Shown here one piece after another: positions 9,517 to 21,175 of a stretch of DNA of 64,000 nt. The stretch is from Lucifuga dentata (taxonomy: Eukaryota; Chordata; Actinopteri; Ophidiiformes; Bythitidae), in contig VXCM01000204.1 of assembly GCA_014773175.1 (NCBI GenBank), forward strand, positions 260,001-324,000, given 5' to 3'. A program made the position numbers and the translations under genes. The stretch's first letter is position 1. The number at the start of each line of letters is the position of its first letter. A model generated the notes under the pieces. It saw only the letters and a program-made list of their open reading frames with translations, was not told where the DNA came from and did no database searches.

Positions 9517-12500
9517 GTGAGTATTGTCAGGGAGTTGTTGGATTTGTAGAAAATGTGGTTATATTAGATTATTGTCATGGTATCCCTTTTTCTCCAAATG
9601 AATACATTTTCTGTTGCAGAGGGGTATCCATTAAAATGATGAAGCAACCGATGAAATTTTTTACAAAATACATTTGTTTTATGTTATTGGCCTGCGCTAT
9701 GGTTTGCCTATAATATTCCTGCTTGCCATATCATTTACCACTTGTACACACACCCCATATTTGACTTGGGACACTGCACATGGATTCAGCCCATGTTTGA
9801 TCAATCATATGAGGCTATTGTTCTAAGGTAATGACCAAGTCACCACCTGTCACACTGCACTCAGAAAACTAGCTGCACATGTCACTGCCAGACTGAGTTT
9901 AGCAGGTTTAGACATGGTTGCTTGATGTTTTACACTGGACATTATATTTGGTAGATTTTGTGGACAATTGGATGTAACTTTACATGATTTTGATTGTCTA
10001 TTCAGTCACCTTATGAGAAGTTAAATGCGATAATGTAGACTTTACAATGCAAATGCGTCTGTGATTGCAGACAGTAGAATTTACGGTAGAGAGGGCGAGA
10101 AGTCGCCATTTTTGTAGAAGTAATCACTACTATAGGGTTATTGTAGCAATTATGTCAGTTAAGTAATTTTTGCAGGAACGATATACTTAATATACTATCA
10201 CAATCACCATTTTTGTACCAAGTAGTAGTGGAACACTCATAAAAACCAGAAGTGCAGGCTCAAATATTTTATGTTGACCCATTTGCAATGTTTTTTTCCC
10301 CCAGATTGTTGCTTTTGTTTGAAAGAGTAATGATGTGATCCTCATTCATCTGTACGTGTCTGTTTCCCACTCTCTGCAGGTCGAGTAAGGAGTCTCAGCA
10401 CAGCCCTGTGGTCCCTCACCCACCTCACTGCCCTACACCTCAGTGACAATTCATTGTCACGCATCCCGCCAGACATTGCCAAACTACACAACCTGGTGTA
10501 TCTGGATCTCTCATCCAATAAGATCAGGAGCCTGCCGGCAGAGCTCGGCAACATGGTGTCTCTCAGGTGGGTCATCTTCATAGACCTGTTTATTCAAATC
10601 GAAGTATACTTTTCATTTAGAACATATTTCTGATGACTGACAAGTAGATTTTTTTTCAAAGAAGGTAATTCGGTGGAAGGAAAGTTTCTGATCCTGAAAT
10701 CCACCATGTCCTCCACAGGGAACTGCTTTTAAATAACAACCAGTTGCGGATTTTGCCATTTGAATTGGGGAAACTGTTTCAGTTACAAACACTGGGGTTG
10801 AAAGGTGAGTGGCTTTTCAATTTTTTTTGTAGCCATTCTATCCTGGAGATCCCATTGTTCTGTTGGCAATGATTCAGGATCTTTTGCTTTTACTTCACCA
10901 GGAAACCCACTTGCACAAGAAATTATGAGCCTCTACCAGGAACCTGATGGCACGCGACGACTGCTCAACTACTTGTTAGACAATCTGGCAGGGGCTATCA
11001 AGCGCAGTGAGTTCCCCTTCTTGCTGGTAGCTGTAAGAATTTAACAGGAATTCCAAAGAATTGCACGAGTTGGTTTTCCTCAAGGTCAGTTTTATAAGTA
11101 TATGTAAAAAAGTGATAGAATTCAGTCACATTCATCCACCCAACATTTTTTGCCAGTTTTCATGAATTCTGGTTAATTTGGGCAATTTTTTAGTATGAAC
11201 AAGCATGACACATGATGTAGGTTTTCTAGAGCAGAATTTTCAGAAACATTGTTATAAATATACCCTATATCTAATGGCTGCAATCAGTTGTCATGACACT
11301 TCTCGTACCGAGCTACTGTCTTTTCAGTACCCACAGAGCAGCCTCCAGCACGGTCATGGATCTCACTCCAGGAACGAGACCGGACACGGGGCTCAGGTAA
11401 GGGTCACTTGCATGGAACATGATTTCTAACAGATTAAAAACTCTTTTGGCTATCTGTCTGCTGTATAGGAGATACATTGCTGTGAATAAAAATGAACCAT
11501 CTCCCACATCTGAATTTGTTGTGGGTAAAATCAACTGCTGTTGTTGTGTAAAGCTAAAAATTCAATGTCCTTCATTCCAGCTTTCATAACATAAACTTGC
11601 CTGTGCTCCTCCCCCCCAGCGCTGTTTTCTGTGATGTGCTACAATGTGCTGTGTGATAAGTACGCCACACGACAGCTATATGGCTACTGTCCCTCTTGGG
11701 CTCTAAACTGGGAGTACAGGAAGAAATCCATCATACAGGAGATCCTAGGCTGCAATGCAGACATCATCAGTTTGCAGGTGAGAGATGATTGTCAAACACA
11801 TGGGTTCAAGTTTTTATCTTTTTTAAATAGAAAGAGAATGATGATGGGGTGGTGGAGGGGCGCTCTTTGGCTAATACATAGGATGGACAAATCAAATTGG
11901 AATCTGTAAACACAATCAAAAACCCTGCAAAAATGCTATTTGTGGAAACATAGTATTGAGCTTTTTTAAGTCTGGGGGGGGGAGGCGCACTTAAAACATA
12001 AAATATAATGCAGTACAGTCTTCCGTAGAGTTGAGTCGATGTAAATGAGAGGGGTAAATATGCAGGAACAATGTATCAATGTAGGAACAATGTATCTTTT
12101 TCCTTATATTTCTGCATACAAGTGTGTCTTATTTCTTCTCAGATAAGTGTTTTTTTTGTTTTTTTTTTTGTCAAAAGTGAAGATGATTATGCAGTGAGTT
12201 ACGTGATTGCAGGCGTTTCCACTATCCAGCCTGACGAACGTTATTTGATTACAGGAAGTTGAGACAGAGCAGTACTACAACTTCTTCCTGCCTGAGCTGA
12301 AAGAGCAGGGTTACGAGGGATTCTTCAGTCCAAAGTCGCGGGCTAGGACTATGTCCGAGTCAGACCGCAAACATGTGGATGGATGTGCAATTTTCTACAA
12401 GTCGGAAAAGTATGTATGAATATAAAAGCTATACATAGAGTGATGAAAGTGTTATGACATGAGCTGCGATCAAAGGCTATGCTAAAGTCACAGCATTGCA

Positions 12501-15500
12501 AGGTAACCTACAAATAGTCAGTTAAAATGTTGTGAAGATCAACATCACTATAAGTCCTTCATCCACTTTAAAGATACCGTTCAAATTCACAATGTTTATA
12601 CGCATAAGTCTGACCACCTCCAGTCTACCTTAACACAAAGCCTTGGGTGGAATGAATAAATGAATTAATCTTCATTTATGTGTCTTTAACAATTACGGCC
12701 CACCCCACATGGGGTTACAAGACACAGTTCTCACAAAAACACATTTCACCTCCAGCTCCATAAAGAAACACATTGCAAACAGCCTTCATTGGTATAGTGC
12801 AGGTTTTCTCAAATTCCACGCTTTCTTCAAATAATTGTCAAATGAAAAAATATTTCTTTCACACATACTTTTTAGAATATTATACTCATCCATCAAAAAA
12901 TAATTACATCCATCATGGTTCTTGTTATTAAATAGGTTAGTTCTTGGGACATGATACATAGGACAATAAAGAGCAAAATGAATTTCATTTTCAACTTCAT
13001 GTAAATCACAAAGGGAGCAGGGTCTCTTTTGCTCTTCAGTACCCACAAAACGACATGTCTCCAAATGTAGAGGTAACACTCCCATTCTTAGCACACAGAG
13101 ATATTTTCCTTTTAGATACAGGCAGTCCCCACGTTACGGATGAATTCCGTGCCCGCGGCTGTTCGTAAAGTCGGATTTGTTCGTAAGTCACAACAGTTAC
13201 GTAAGCTGCGTATCTAGCTTATATATTTTACTTAGGTGCGTATCTAGCGTATGCATAAGAGACATTAAAGAAACACTTGCAGATATCCTAAAACATGGTA
13301 AACATAATGGAGAGAGAGAGAGTATTAAAAAAACCATGTAGGTTAACACTTACTCTTGCTCCTATTAATGTCTTGCATGTCAGAAGAGGCATCATAAAGT
13401 AGCGTGCCATTCATTATTACGAATTATTATGTAACTCGAATTTTTAATTTATTAGGCTTCACGGCGGTCGGTTCATAAGTACGGGTTGTTCGTAAGTCAG
13501 ACATTCGTAAGTCAGGGACTGCCTGTAAATTAAATTTAACAAATTCTCTGTACAGTATTCACTTTTTAATAGACAATACGTTCTGAGTTTTGGTTTATGC
13601 CAAATTTCACATGACCATTTATTCTTGTACTCTTGAAAAACTCCTTCTCTAATCAACCCAATATTAACATGTTGTTTCAAAGTATATTTTCCTTTGCAGC
13701 CTGCTTTTAAAAATAAACTGTGGGCATAATTTGTCCATGGGCCATATATTTGTACATCCCAATGGAACAGCTTTTTACACAACCTATCTTCAGTCATACT
13801 CACAAGTCTATTCCATAATCTACATACACATACAGCCCAGTGTACCATACAAGGTTCCCATCCTGTGTCTCCATCAATGGCTAGTATCGGCGTAAATTTG
13901 TTAACATCAAGAAAGTACCTCAATATTGTATCTGATCACATGGTTTATGTACTTTATAACCCCAGACACCTGCGGCATAATCCAATATAGGGCAACACAT
14001 GCCTGAAAGAGCTTAGTATAGATATGGAAGCTCATGTGTTTTTACTATCTTATCTTAACTGTTACTCCCCCTAAAGCCTGACCTGCAGATTCAGAGTATT
14101 TGTAGTGGCATGGACAAAGTTCATATGTTCATTTAAGTGAATACCAAGATGTTTATAAGATCTTGATATTCTTGGTAAACATCTGCATACCTCAAATGTT
14201 TGTCTCCAGAATAAAACTGGAATATGCTTTGTGGCTGCGAGAGAGTCCTAAACTGGATTGCCTGTGATTTCTTGTCATTAATAGAAAGCTGACATTTTGA
14301 ACACCAATTATAGGCAGTAAAAAGCATCTTCTTTAAGTTTTCCTCAGTCTACGCCAAAAATACCAAATCATCAGCATACAAAAGAGCACTTGCGATTTCA
14401 TTTCCGCATCTTACTCCACATCTTAACTCGTTTATTGTAGTAACAAGATCATTAATGTAAACAGCAAACAAAGTTGGGGACAAAACATCCCCCTGCTTGA
14501 CTCCNAACAAGATCATTAATGTAAACAGCAAACAAAGTTGGGGACAAAACATCCCCCTGCTTGACTCCCAGCCAGTAAATAAGTCATGTAACACAAGCCT
14601 GAGTGCAGCTGTACATGACTTAATAGCTTGATAAAACTTACCATTTACACCTTTTTGAATATAATTTGTACAGCAAAAAATCTCTATTTATATAATCAAA
14701 AGCCTTTTGAAAATCAATATAACAGACAAATGTGGACAATCCTTTTTGTAATCTGTTTGAAGTCATAGTGACAACCAAATAAATATGATCTATGCAAGCT
14801 CTTTCTCTTCTAAAACCATTCTGCTCATCAACCAGTATGTTATTTTTCTCTAAGAAAGTTACTAACCTATTATTGAGTATTGAAGAATATGACTTATATA
14901 CTATGCTCAAGCTGATTGCTCTGTAATTTTGTGGTACTCTCGGATCATCTTTTTGCGCCTTTAATATCAGGTGAATAATGGACTTACACCACACAGAAGG
15001 TAACAAAACCAGGACTTGCAGAAGTACTTGGTGGAGGTACTTGCATTGTATCAGGATAGTACAGGATAGTACAAGTTGCACAAAGTTTCCCATTTGCTTT
15101 GATATTAGCGAGAAGCATCTACAATTTTACTCAGTTTTTAACGAAGCCCTAATGGGAGCATTTATTGCACGGGTTTTTAATCATGGCTTTTCTTAAATTA
15201 TACTTCTGCCATTTAACCACAGTCATTGTGGGTTAAGTGGACCCCAAAATAACAAAAGAAGGCAGTTTTACTATTACTGTGCAATAGATGTTGTAAGACG
15301 CAGCTTGATGAACTTTAAGCCTGCAGTTTAGTACGGTTAATAAAGCTGAGGGTTTGCCAGGCCACTGGCTCTAGAGTGACACAGTTTAACTCCCATCTTT
15401 GTGCTTTAGCTGCTTCCATACATTCCTTGCAAAGACTGTCCTTCCTACCATTCTCTCTGTTTCACTCCAGGTTCAGCACAGTGCAGAAGCACACGGTGGA

Positions 15501-18182
15501 GTTCAACCAGCTGGCCATGGCTAACTCCGAGGGCTCTGAGGCAATGCTGAACAGGGTGATGACCAAGGACAACATTGGGGTGGCTATACTGCTCGAGGTC
15601 CGCAAAGAGATGATGGAGCTCTCCTGTGAGTCGGCACCTCACCCTCATCTGTAGAACTTGACATTCAAGTCCTAATATCTGCACATTTACAATTTCTCGT
15701 CCCATCTTATGTTTCGTCTTTTGTCCCTTTTAGCCGGAAAGTCACTCCATGGCATGGAGAAGCAGCTGCTATTGGTCGCCAACGCCCACATGCACTGGGA
15801 TCCAGAGTACTCTGACGTCAAACTGGTCCAAACCATGATGTTCCTATCGGAGGTGAAAAACATAGTGGACAAGGCCACACGCAGCCTCAAATTATCATCC
15901 ATCTCTGGTGAGACTAATGCCATTCCCCTGGTGCTGTGTGCTGACCTCAACTCCTTGCCTGACTCTGGTGAGTTACCAAGACTAATGGCGTTAACTAAGT
16001 TGTACAAAGATGACGGATACCCTTTAGGACTGATTTGTTTTGGTGTTATGATTGTGTGAATGTGCTGGACATTTTTATTTTCATGCTGTTGCTGTCTAAC
16101 TTCATCGCTTGAGTAAAACATTGTGTTTACATCACCCTGTTGTCATTTTCACAGCCAGACATATACAACTAGTTGACAGCTGTTTACAAACACAGCATAT
16201 AATGCTACATCATATTTTTTGTGAATCTTTGCGTAAATGTGTAAAAAGTTACAGGTTGCAAATACATCAACAGTGTTTTCTTTATTTTATATAAAACGTT
16301 TCCTGTTGACTGCTACATATCCTTTGATACATTAACCTGACTATCAAATAAATAATATAATGCAGTTTATTGGGGAAACTACTTTATCATCTAAATTGCA
16401 CTTTTGTATAATTTGTACTCAAACGCTTTAATGTGATTTAGAAAAATGATTTTGAGGCAAAAGCTGATTTAAATATTAACACTTCATTTGGCTGTTGTTG
16501 CACATAATTATTTTGTAATCCATAATAGTGACTAATTTGCACCATTTAATAGTGTCCAGTTAATGTGGGCCCTAAAAACTGCCACTTGAATTTTCATAAT
16601 GCTTATGAAGACACCACCTCTCCTTCTGTTCAGGTGTGGTGGAGTACCTGAGCACTGGTGGAGTGGACTGCACCCACAAAGACTTCAAGGAGCTCCGTTA
16701 TAGTGACAGCCTGACCAAATTCAACTGCAATGGCAAGAACACCACGTCAAACGGCAGGATCACCCATGGCTTCAAGCTAAAGAGCGCCTACGAGAACGGC
16801 CTCATGCCTTACACCAACTACACCTTTGACTTCAAGGTTTGTATCATTGCCTCACCAATTCGTATAACTAGTGTAGTGCCCGTTCAAAATGTGCCTGTTT
16901 GGAATGGGCCGGTGTTGTGCCGAAAACTGCATCCCTGCCAAGAATTGCATCCAAGACAATATTTTTTCCTTTGAATAACTTTTATCAAATAGTGATTATG
17001 GCACTTCTTAGAGGCAATAATATTAACACCTACAGTATGTCTGTTGGGCAGCAGCAATTCAGTCCTCCATTCTCATTTGTTATTTCTACTGAAAAATGCA
17101 TCCCCTCCTTTCTCTGACCTGAGGGTTACATTTACCAAACTCACCCTGTCACACAAAAATAATCCCAAAATATGAGTTTTTTTAATGTCATTTCATTCCT
17201 CCATCTTCAGAAAGTTATTTGAACTGGGAATACAAATCGCAGCAGAAGAGCACTTGACAAAAAAAATGCACCCCCTCCTTTCTCAGCCCTGAGGAGCTCA
17301 CATGCTCCAAATTCACCCTGTCACATTCAAATAGTCCCAAATGTGAGCTGTTAACTTGATTTCATTCCTTCATCTTCAGAAAATTATTTACAGTGGGGAT
17401 GANCCCAAATGTGAGCTGTTAACTTGATTTCATTCCTTCATCTTCAGAAAATTATTTACAGTGGGGATGAAAATCTTGGCAGAAGTGAGGATGCAATTTT
17501 TAGCAGGGATGCAGATTTCGGCAAAACACCAGACTTTATGGTGTGCGCCACAGCCTGCCATAATTTTGTTCTGCACGTCCTCATGAGCTAGCTTTGCCTG
17601 TTGCATGGGGATGGGTTGAGACCCTGGCACTGGATCGGAGCATATGCTGCCACGCGGACTACTTTTTACCAGCACAGCTCAATTTGAGAACCGCTCATTC
17701 AAACAACTTCACACGCGACACTGCACATCCTTGGGTCCTGAGCAATAAACCTGCTGAATTTCAACTTCATACAGTCCTGGGTTCTAGAGATACTGTATTG
17801 GTGCCACAGACAGACAGACAGAAAGATTCTGTCTTTATAATTAGATGTATTTGGCATCTTTTGCAAGCTGAATTCATTTAGTGGTGCTTACTCTTTGTTC
17901 TATGCATAAGAAAATTGTAGATGTGTCAAATATGGAGGTGACTTCTCTCTTCCCCTCTCTCTGCAGGGTATCATTGATTATATTTTCTACTCCAAGCCTC
18001 ACCTGAACGTGCTGGGTATCCTGGGCCCCCTGGACCCCCACTGGCTTGTAGAGAACAATGTCAGCGGCTGCCCACATCCCCACATCCCCTCCGACCACTT
18101 CTCCCTGTTCGCCCAGCTTGAGCTTCTCCTGCCCAACGTGCCCACCCAGGTTAACGGGCTCCACCTGCCTGCACGCAGGTAG
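9405..18182 (+). CDS. cnot6: cnot6, CCR4-NOT deadenylase subunit (CCR4a-type nuclease)
   Basis: Catalytic 3'-5' poly(A) exoribonuclease of the CCR4-NOT complex, acting mainly in the cytoplasm to shorten mRNA tails. The leucine-rich repeats contact the CNOT7/8 deadenylase (family knowledge). Exons: 9405-9516, 10380-10566, 10719-10804, 10902-11006, 11328-11396, 11620-11777, 12255-12409, 15471-15625, 15734-15967, 16634-16836 and 17967-18182. All are GT-AG with matching phases, giving 559 residues against about 557 in human. LRRs lie near residues 40-130 and the endonuclease/exonuclease/phosphatase domain near 187-550. Expected active-site residues are present: Asn195 (MCYNVLC), Glu240 (LQEVETEQ), His361 (NAHMHWDPEYSD), Asp413 (CADLNSLPDSG), Asp492 (IIDYIFYS) and His532 (PSDHFSLF). 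The start MPKEKYDPPDPRRMYTIMSS and the linker favour CNOT6 over CNOT6L. Teleosts can have a/b copies; which one this is cannot be decided here. Confidence 0.95.
9517..10379 (+). other. cnot6 intron, nothing recognised
   Basis: Non-coding intron sequence. No transposon ends, tandem array or coding block supported. Confidence 0.5.
10380..10566 (+). CDS. cnot6: cnot6 coding exon 2, leucine-rich repeats
   Basis: Encodes consecutive LRR units: LTALHLSDNSLSRIP and LVYLDLSSNKIRSLP, each with the LxxLxLxxN spacing. Acceptor tctctgcag, donor CTCAG/gtgggt. Confidence 0.95.
10719..10804 (+). CDS. cnot6: cnot6 coding exon 3, leucine-rich repeats
   Basis: Continues the LRR array with ELLLNNNQLRILPFELGKL and LQTLGLKG. 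Acceptor ctccacag, donor AAAG/gtgagt. Confidence 0.95.
10902..11006 (+). CDS. cnot6: cnot6 coding exon 4
   Basis: Encodes NPLAQEIMSLYQEPDGTRR and LLNYLLDNLAGAIKR, the end of the LRR cap. Acceptor ttcaccag, donor CGCA/gtgagt. Confidence 0.95.
11328..11396 (+). CDS. cnot6: cnot6 coding exon 5, linker
   Basis: 69-nt linker exon encoding PTEQPPARSWISLQERDRTR, between LRR and nuclease domain. This segment resembles CNOT6 rather than CNOT6L. Acceptor cttttcag, donor CTCAG/gtaagg. Confidence 0.9.
11620..11777 (+). CDS. cnot6: cnot6 coding exon 6, start of nuclease domain
   Basis: Encodes ALFSVMCYNVLCDKYATRQL and YGYCPSWALNWEYRKK, ending in DIISLQ. Includes catalytic-site Asn195. The acceptor follows a C-rich tract. 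Confidence 0.95.
12255..12409 (+). CDS. cnot6: cnot6 coding exon 7, catalytic Glu
   Basis: Opens with EVETEQYYNFF, whose Glu240 is the metal-binding glutamate of the EEP nucleases, then FFSPKSRARTMSESDRKHVD and GCAIFYKSEK. The donor AAAA/gtatgt splits a Lys codon. Confidence 0.95.
13119..13525. mobile_element. pogo/Tigger-type miniature element nested in the LINE
   Basis: The ends are inverted copies: CAGGCAGTCCCCACGTTACG at the left, and the complement of CAGGCAGTCCCTGACTTACG at the right. A TA dinucleotide sits on each side (13117-13118 and 13526-13527), the target duplication of the Tc1/mariner/pogo superfamily. Internal GTTCGTAAGTC words repeat. About 0.4 kb with no transposase, so non-autonomous. 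LINE sequence resumes on both sides. Confidence 0.8.
14442..14568. repeat. Exact 63-bp direct duplication around N (assembly join)
   Basis: 14442-14504 and 14506-14568 are identical and separated by one N at 14505. It falls in the reverse-transcriptase region of the LINE. Removing one copy and the N leaves the reading frame continuous into GVKQGDVLSPTLF, which supports an artefact. Confidence 0.9.
15471..15625 (+). CDS. cnot6: cnot6 coding exon 8
   Basis: Encodes FSTVQKHTVEFNQLAMANSE, then MLNRVMTKDNIGVAILLEV. Acceptor cactccag, donor CTCCT/gtgagt. Confidence 0.95.
15734..15967 (+). CDS. cnot6: cnot6 coding exon 9, catalytic His and Asp
   Basis: Encodes LLLVANAHMHWDPEYSDVKL and PLVLCADLNSLPDSG, carrying His361 and Asp413 of the active site. 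Acceptor cttttag, donor CTCTG/gtgagt. Confidence 0.95.
15968..16633 (+). other. cnot6 intron, nothing recognised
   Basis: A/T-rich intron without an identifiable repeat or coding segment. Confidence 0.5.
16634..16836 (+). CDS. cnot6: cnot6 coding exon 10
   Basis: Encodes VVEYLSTGGVDCTHKDFKEL through ITHGFKLKSAYENGLMPYTN and YTFDFK. Phase 1 to 0. Confidence 0.95.
17090..17470. repeat. Diverged tandem duplication, about 170-bp unit (cnot6 intron)
   Basis: The block beginning near 17092 (TGCATCCCCTCCTTTCTC ... CACCCTGTCACA ... CATCTTCAGAAAGTTATTTG) recurs near 17267 with moderate divergence (TGCACCCCCTCCTTTCTCAG ... CACCCTGTCACA ... CATCTTCAGAAAATTATTTA). The last part is then present again exactly after the N at 17403, which I treat as an assembly artefact rather than a third unit. 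Confidence 0.7.
17336..17470. repeat. Exact 67-bp direct duplication around N (assembly join)
   Basis: 17336-17402 equals 17404-17470, with N at 17403, in a cnot6 intron. Confidence 0.9.
17967..18182 (+). CDS. cnot6: cnot6 terminal coding exon
   Basis: Encodes GIIDYIFYSKPHLNVLGILG, then SGCPHPHIPSDHFSLFAQLE and a C-terminus ending GLHLPARR, followed by TAG and an immediately overlapping TGA. Includes Asp492, Asp531 and His532. Confidence 0.95.
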   Translation, partial: GIIDYIFYSKPHLNVLGILGPLDPHWLVENNVSGCPHPHIPSDHFSLFAQLELLLPNVPTQVNGLHLPARR

Positions 18183-21175
18183 TGAGTCCCTGCCACACCA
18201 CCAGGAGGAGACGCCACCGCAGCCTCTTCCTCCCTACCCTCTTCCCTTCCCACTACCAGCTCTTCTCTCCACCAGACCGGAGGAGGAAGACAAAAACACA
18301 ACCTGTAATGTAATCGTACAGTGAGTCTGGCTGACAGGGATTTCGTATGATGTTATAGATATTCTATATTTTTCTTTTTTCTCTCTCAGTTTTTCTTTTA
18401 CTCTTTTTTTAACTGCTTGATTCAGTCCTGTTCGTGTATCATATTTTGTGTTTTGGACACCCTTTCCTCATCAGGTTCTCCCACCCCACCCACTTTGCTT
18501 ATGACTTTCAAACTAGAGGGGGATGGTAGCTCATTCAGATTTGATGCATAGGGTGCCGTTTGTTTTAAGAGAAAAGGAGACTTGGCAGTTGCTGAAGGGA
18601 GCACATTCTCCTTAAAAGCTCCATAGCTGATGGTCTGTCTGTCTGCCTGTCTGTCCTGTATAAATCTCAAACCAGCAAAGACAGCAGACTTGTAGTTCCA
18701 GACCTTGAATATTGGCTCGTGCGTGTTTTCCCTGTGTTCCGGGCAGCCAGCGCATTTTCTGAGTGTGTCTGTGACGCACGAGGCGTTTGTTCACTGAGAC
18801 CCCGTCGGGTTAGGGCAGCTCTGAGTGGGAAGTGTTGCTTCCTTGGAGATGGAAGCAGAGCAGCTTGCGTGAGGTGAGATTTCCTGCTGTCATTCTGTGG
18901 TGCTGAGGTCCTGCGCGTGGTCACGGCCTCATGTGGTGCTACAAGATCTACACCTCTGACCCCTGGTGCATTAGCAGCCAAATCCACAGATGCCTGGAGA
19001 AGTAGATATCCGGGAACTACATTTGCCCGATTTCACATGGGTGGTATGTAGAGTTAAATTGTGAAAGAGGGATATTGTAAGAAACTGAGCACAGCTACCA
19101 TCCTGTTGGTTGACCGTTTCACCCCGGCTTATATAGTTGTTAGGCTAGTCTAGGGCTTAGGAGCTCACGTGGCCCTGGAAGCACCTTTCGGGCCAGGGGA
19201 AAGGGATTTAGGCTGATGGGCAAAGCGATGGGGGACTTTTCACAAAACTTTGTTTCATCTTGATTGCTTTTAGGCAGAAAGAGAGTAATGGCTGATACAC
19301 AGGAGTAAAACCAGCATTCCTCTCACTGTCTGGAGTTGCCATCCAACTCCATACATGCATGCCGCTTACACACACACACCACACACACACACACACACTT
19401 AAACACACATAATTTGCAGGCAGATCTGTAGCACTGTCTTTGAGGCCAGTAGTGACTTTGCCCAGCCATAAATTCCATACACAAAAGCAGTGGTTTTTTC
19501 ACAAGTGTTTGTACAGAATAGAAATCTAGATTCAGTCTTTACATGATTGTATATGAACCACAAAAGACCTGTTTTCTGGCGTTTTTTGTACTAAGAGTAA
19601 ATTATCAGATTTGAAAAAAGAAAGATTGTATTGTAAACTATGGCTAAATTTTTATCCAGTTAATGTTAAGATGAATTGATATTACCAGCTTGTACAAAAG
19701 ACGTAAGAAGAGGTTGTTCGAGGCGTTCACTGTCACCACTTTACACTCCCTTTAGATTAACTGTAATTAATGTATCAGTATTGTTTTTTTTTTTTTTTTT
19801 NTTTTTTTTTTTTTTTTTGCTTTCCCTCTCTGCCATTGTTTTGATTTGCTGGCATATTGCCACGATTGTAAATAGACACCAAGTAAACTGCCTGTTGCTT
19901 CACGCCCATTAACAAAGCCATCGATCCACTCTGCTGCCATCAGTTCAGACGATACGACACGTAAGGATGAGTCACAGCCCACCAGTGACTTCACATCTGC
20001 TGAAACACACACACACACACACGCGTGACATGCTTGCGCAATGACTGATACAACCCATGTAAATCCCACATGTACAAACGGAACATTGTGCCTCACTGTA
20101 GCAGTTGTCGTTGTCTTGCACTATTTACATTTGATGAACGCCTGAACAACCTTTTCTCATTTTATTTTTAAATACTGTTGAGACATTTGTGAAGATTTTA
20201 TGTCCTTTTTGGTTTTTGTTAATATTGATTTCCTTTTTTATGAGCTGTGACAATATTATGACGATGTGTATATCCTTCCTATTCACTGAGCTCTCTAGTA
20301 AGCAAGTATGCTTTATCCACTGACCGTTTGTCCTCTCCTTAAAGAACACGAGTAGGATGTCTTATCTTTATAACCCTCTCTTTTGGATCGTTTTACATCC
20401 TATTAGTACTTTTAGCAAATCTTCACGTCCATGCCCCCATAGTTTGCCGCTGGTTAAACATCTGTCCCCAGATATGAATTAAAACTCCCAAAGCCTGTCC
20501 ATCACCCTAACATTCCCTCAACCGCCCAACGTCAGACTTGACCTGTCCCCTGTATTACTCAAGCTTTGTCTTTTTAATCCCTTTTGCTCAACCACTTTGT
20601 ATAGTTCTTACCCTCTTCACTGCAGCTATAGTGCCATCGGTGGACCCCCCCTACCTCTTTACCGGAAAGGTGGAAGGCCCACATTGTTCTGGTTTTTGGA
20701 TGGACAAGGGATGCGGGGCAGTGAGCTCACCTGTTTCTCTTTCGGGCAGATAAACATGTGACCAATAATCCATTTTTGTTAAAATCCGGACCAACCACTT
20801 TTCAGTAGCCAAGCTTTTAAACCGACACAATGGCATGATGAGCACTTAGTAGATTCAGATGCAGCTCCCCTCACTCCCTCCCCCAACTTATTAGTAAATA
20901 TAAACCTCATTACATTAATGTACAGTATATGTTGAATTTAAAGTTTCAAAGCAAGAGGGAAGCAAGGAAATGTGATAAATTATGTCTTCAAATCAAGGTT
21001 TCTGTTCCATTTGTTTGCCCCCTACATGTTCTTTTTTAACTTTTTTTTTTTTTTTTTTCCAATGGAAACCAATGTGTCCCGTTTGACTCTTTCTGAATGG
21101 CATTAGTATTGTAGTAGAGTTACAGACTAGCTTTTTTGTAAAGTGTGAATAAAAGATGTATCTCATGTTTCATGA
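18183..21175 (+). other. cnot6: cnot6 3' UTR (inferred)
   Basis: No gene is visible after the cnot6 stop, and the family has long 3' UTRs. The first well-placed AATAAA is at 21148-21153, followed by a T/G-rich stretch, giving a UTR of about 3 kb. It contains a TGTAAATA word (19867-19874) matching the Pumilio consensus, a CA microsatellite near 19371-19398 and a poly(T) assembly join at 19801. Confidence 0.55.
21148..21153 (+). terminator. cnot6: Candidate cnot6 poly(A) signal
   Basis: Canonical AATAAA within GTGAATAAAAGATG, with a T-rich region after it. More distal AATAAA words at 22639 and 22702 could serve an extended isoform. Confidence 0.5.

Larger units (their letters stand above)
12690..15130 (-). 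mobile_element. Non-LTR retrotransposon (LINE) remnant in cnot6 intron 7
   Basis: Minus-strand reading shows reverse-transcriptase blocks in order. At about 15000-14640: ILKAQKDDPRVPQNYRAISL, LVDEQNGFRRERACIDHIYL and CYIDFQKAFDYINR. Near 14550-14350: GVKQGDVLSPTLFAVYINDL and the catalytic LLYADDLVFLA. At about 14320: QLSINDKKSQAIQF. The 3' end (13094-12786) has a Cys-x2-Cys-x9-His-x4-Cys motif in CSLCDLHEVENEIHFALYC. Several stops and frameshifts are present and the 5' part is missing, so it is inactive. The element is split by a pogo-type insertion and contains a duplicated assembly join. The clade is uncertain. Confidence 0.85.

Noticed and set aside
19767..20096. Open frames made of poly-Lys or poly-Phe with X
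   Set aside because: They are translations of poly(A)/poly(T) runs at assembly joins. The same applies near 26.3, 27.9, 33.8 and 52.3 kb.
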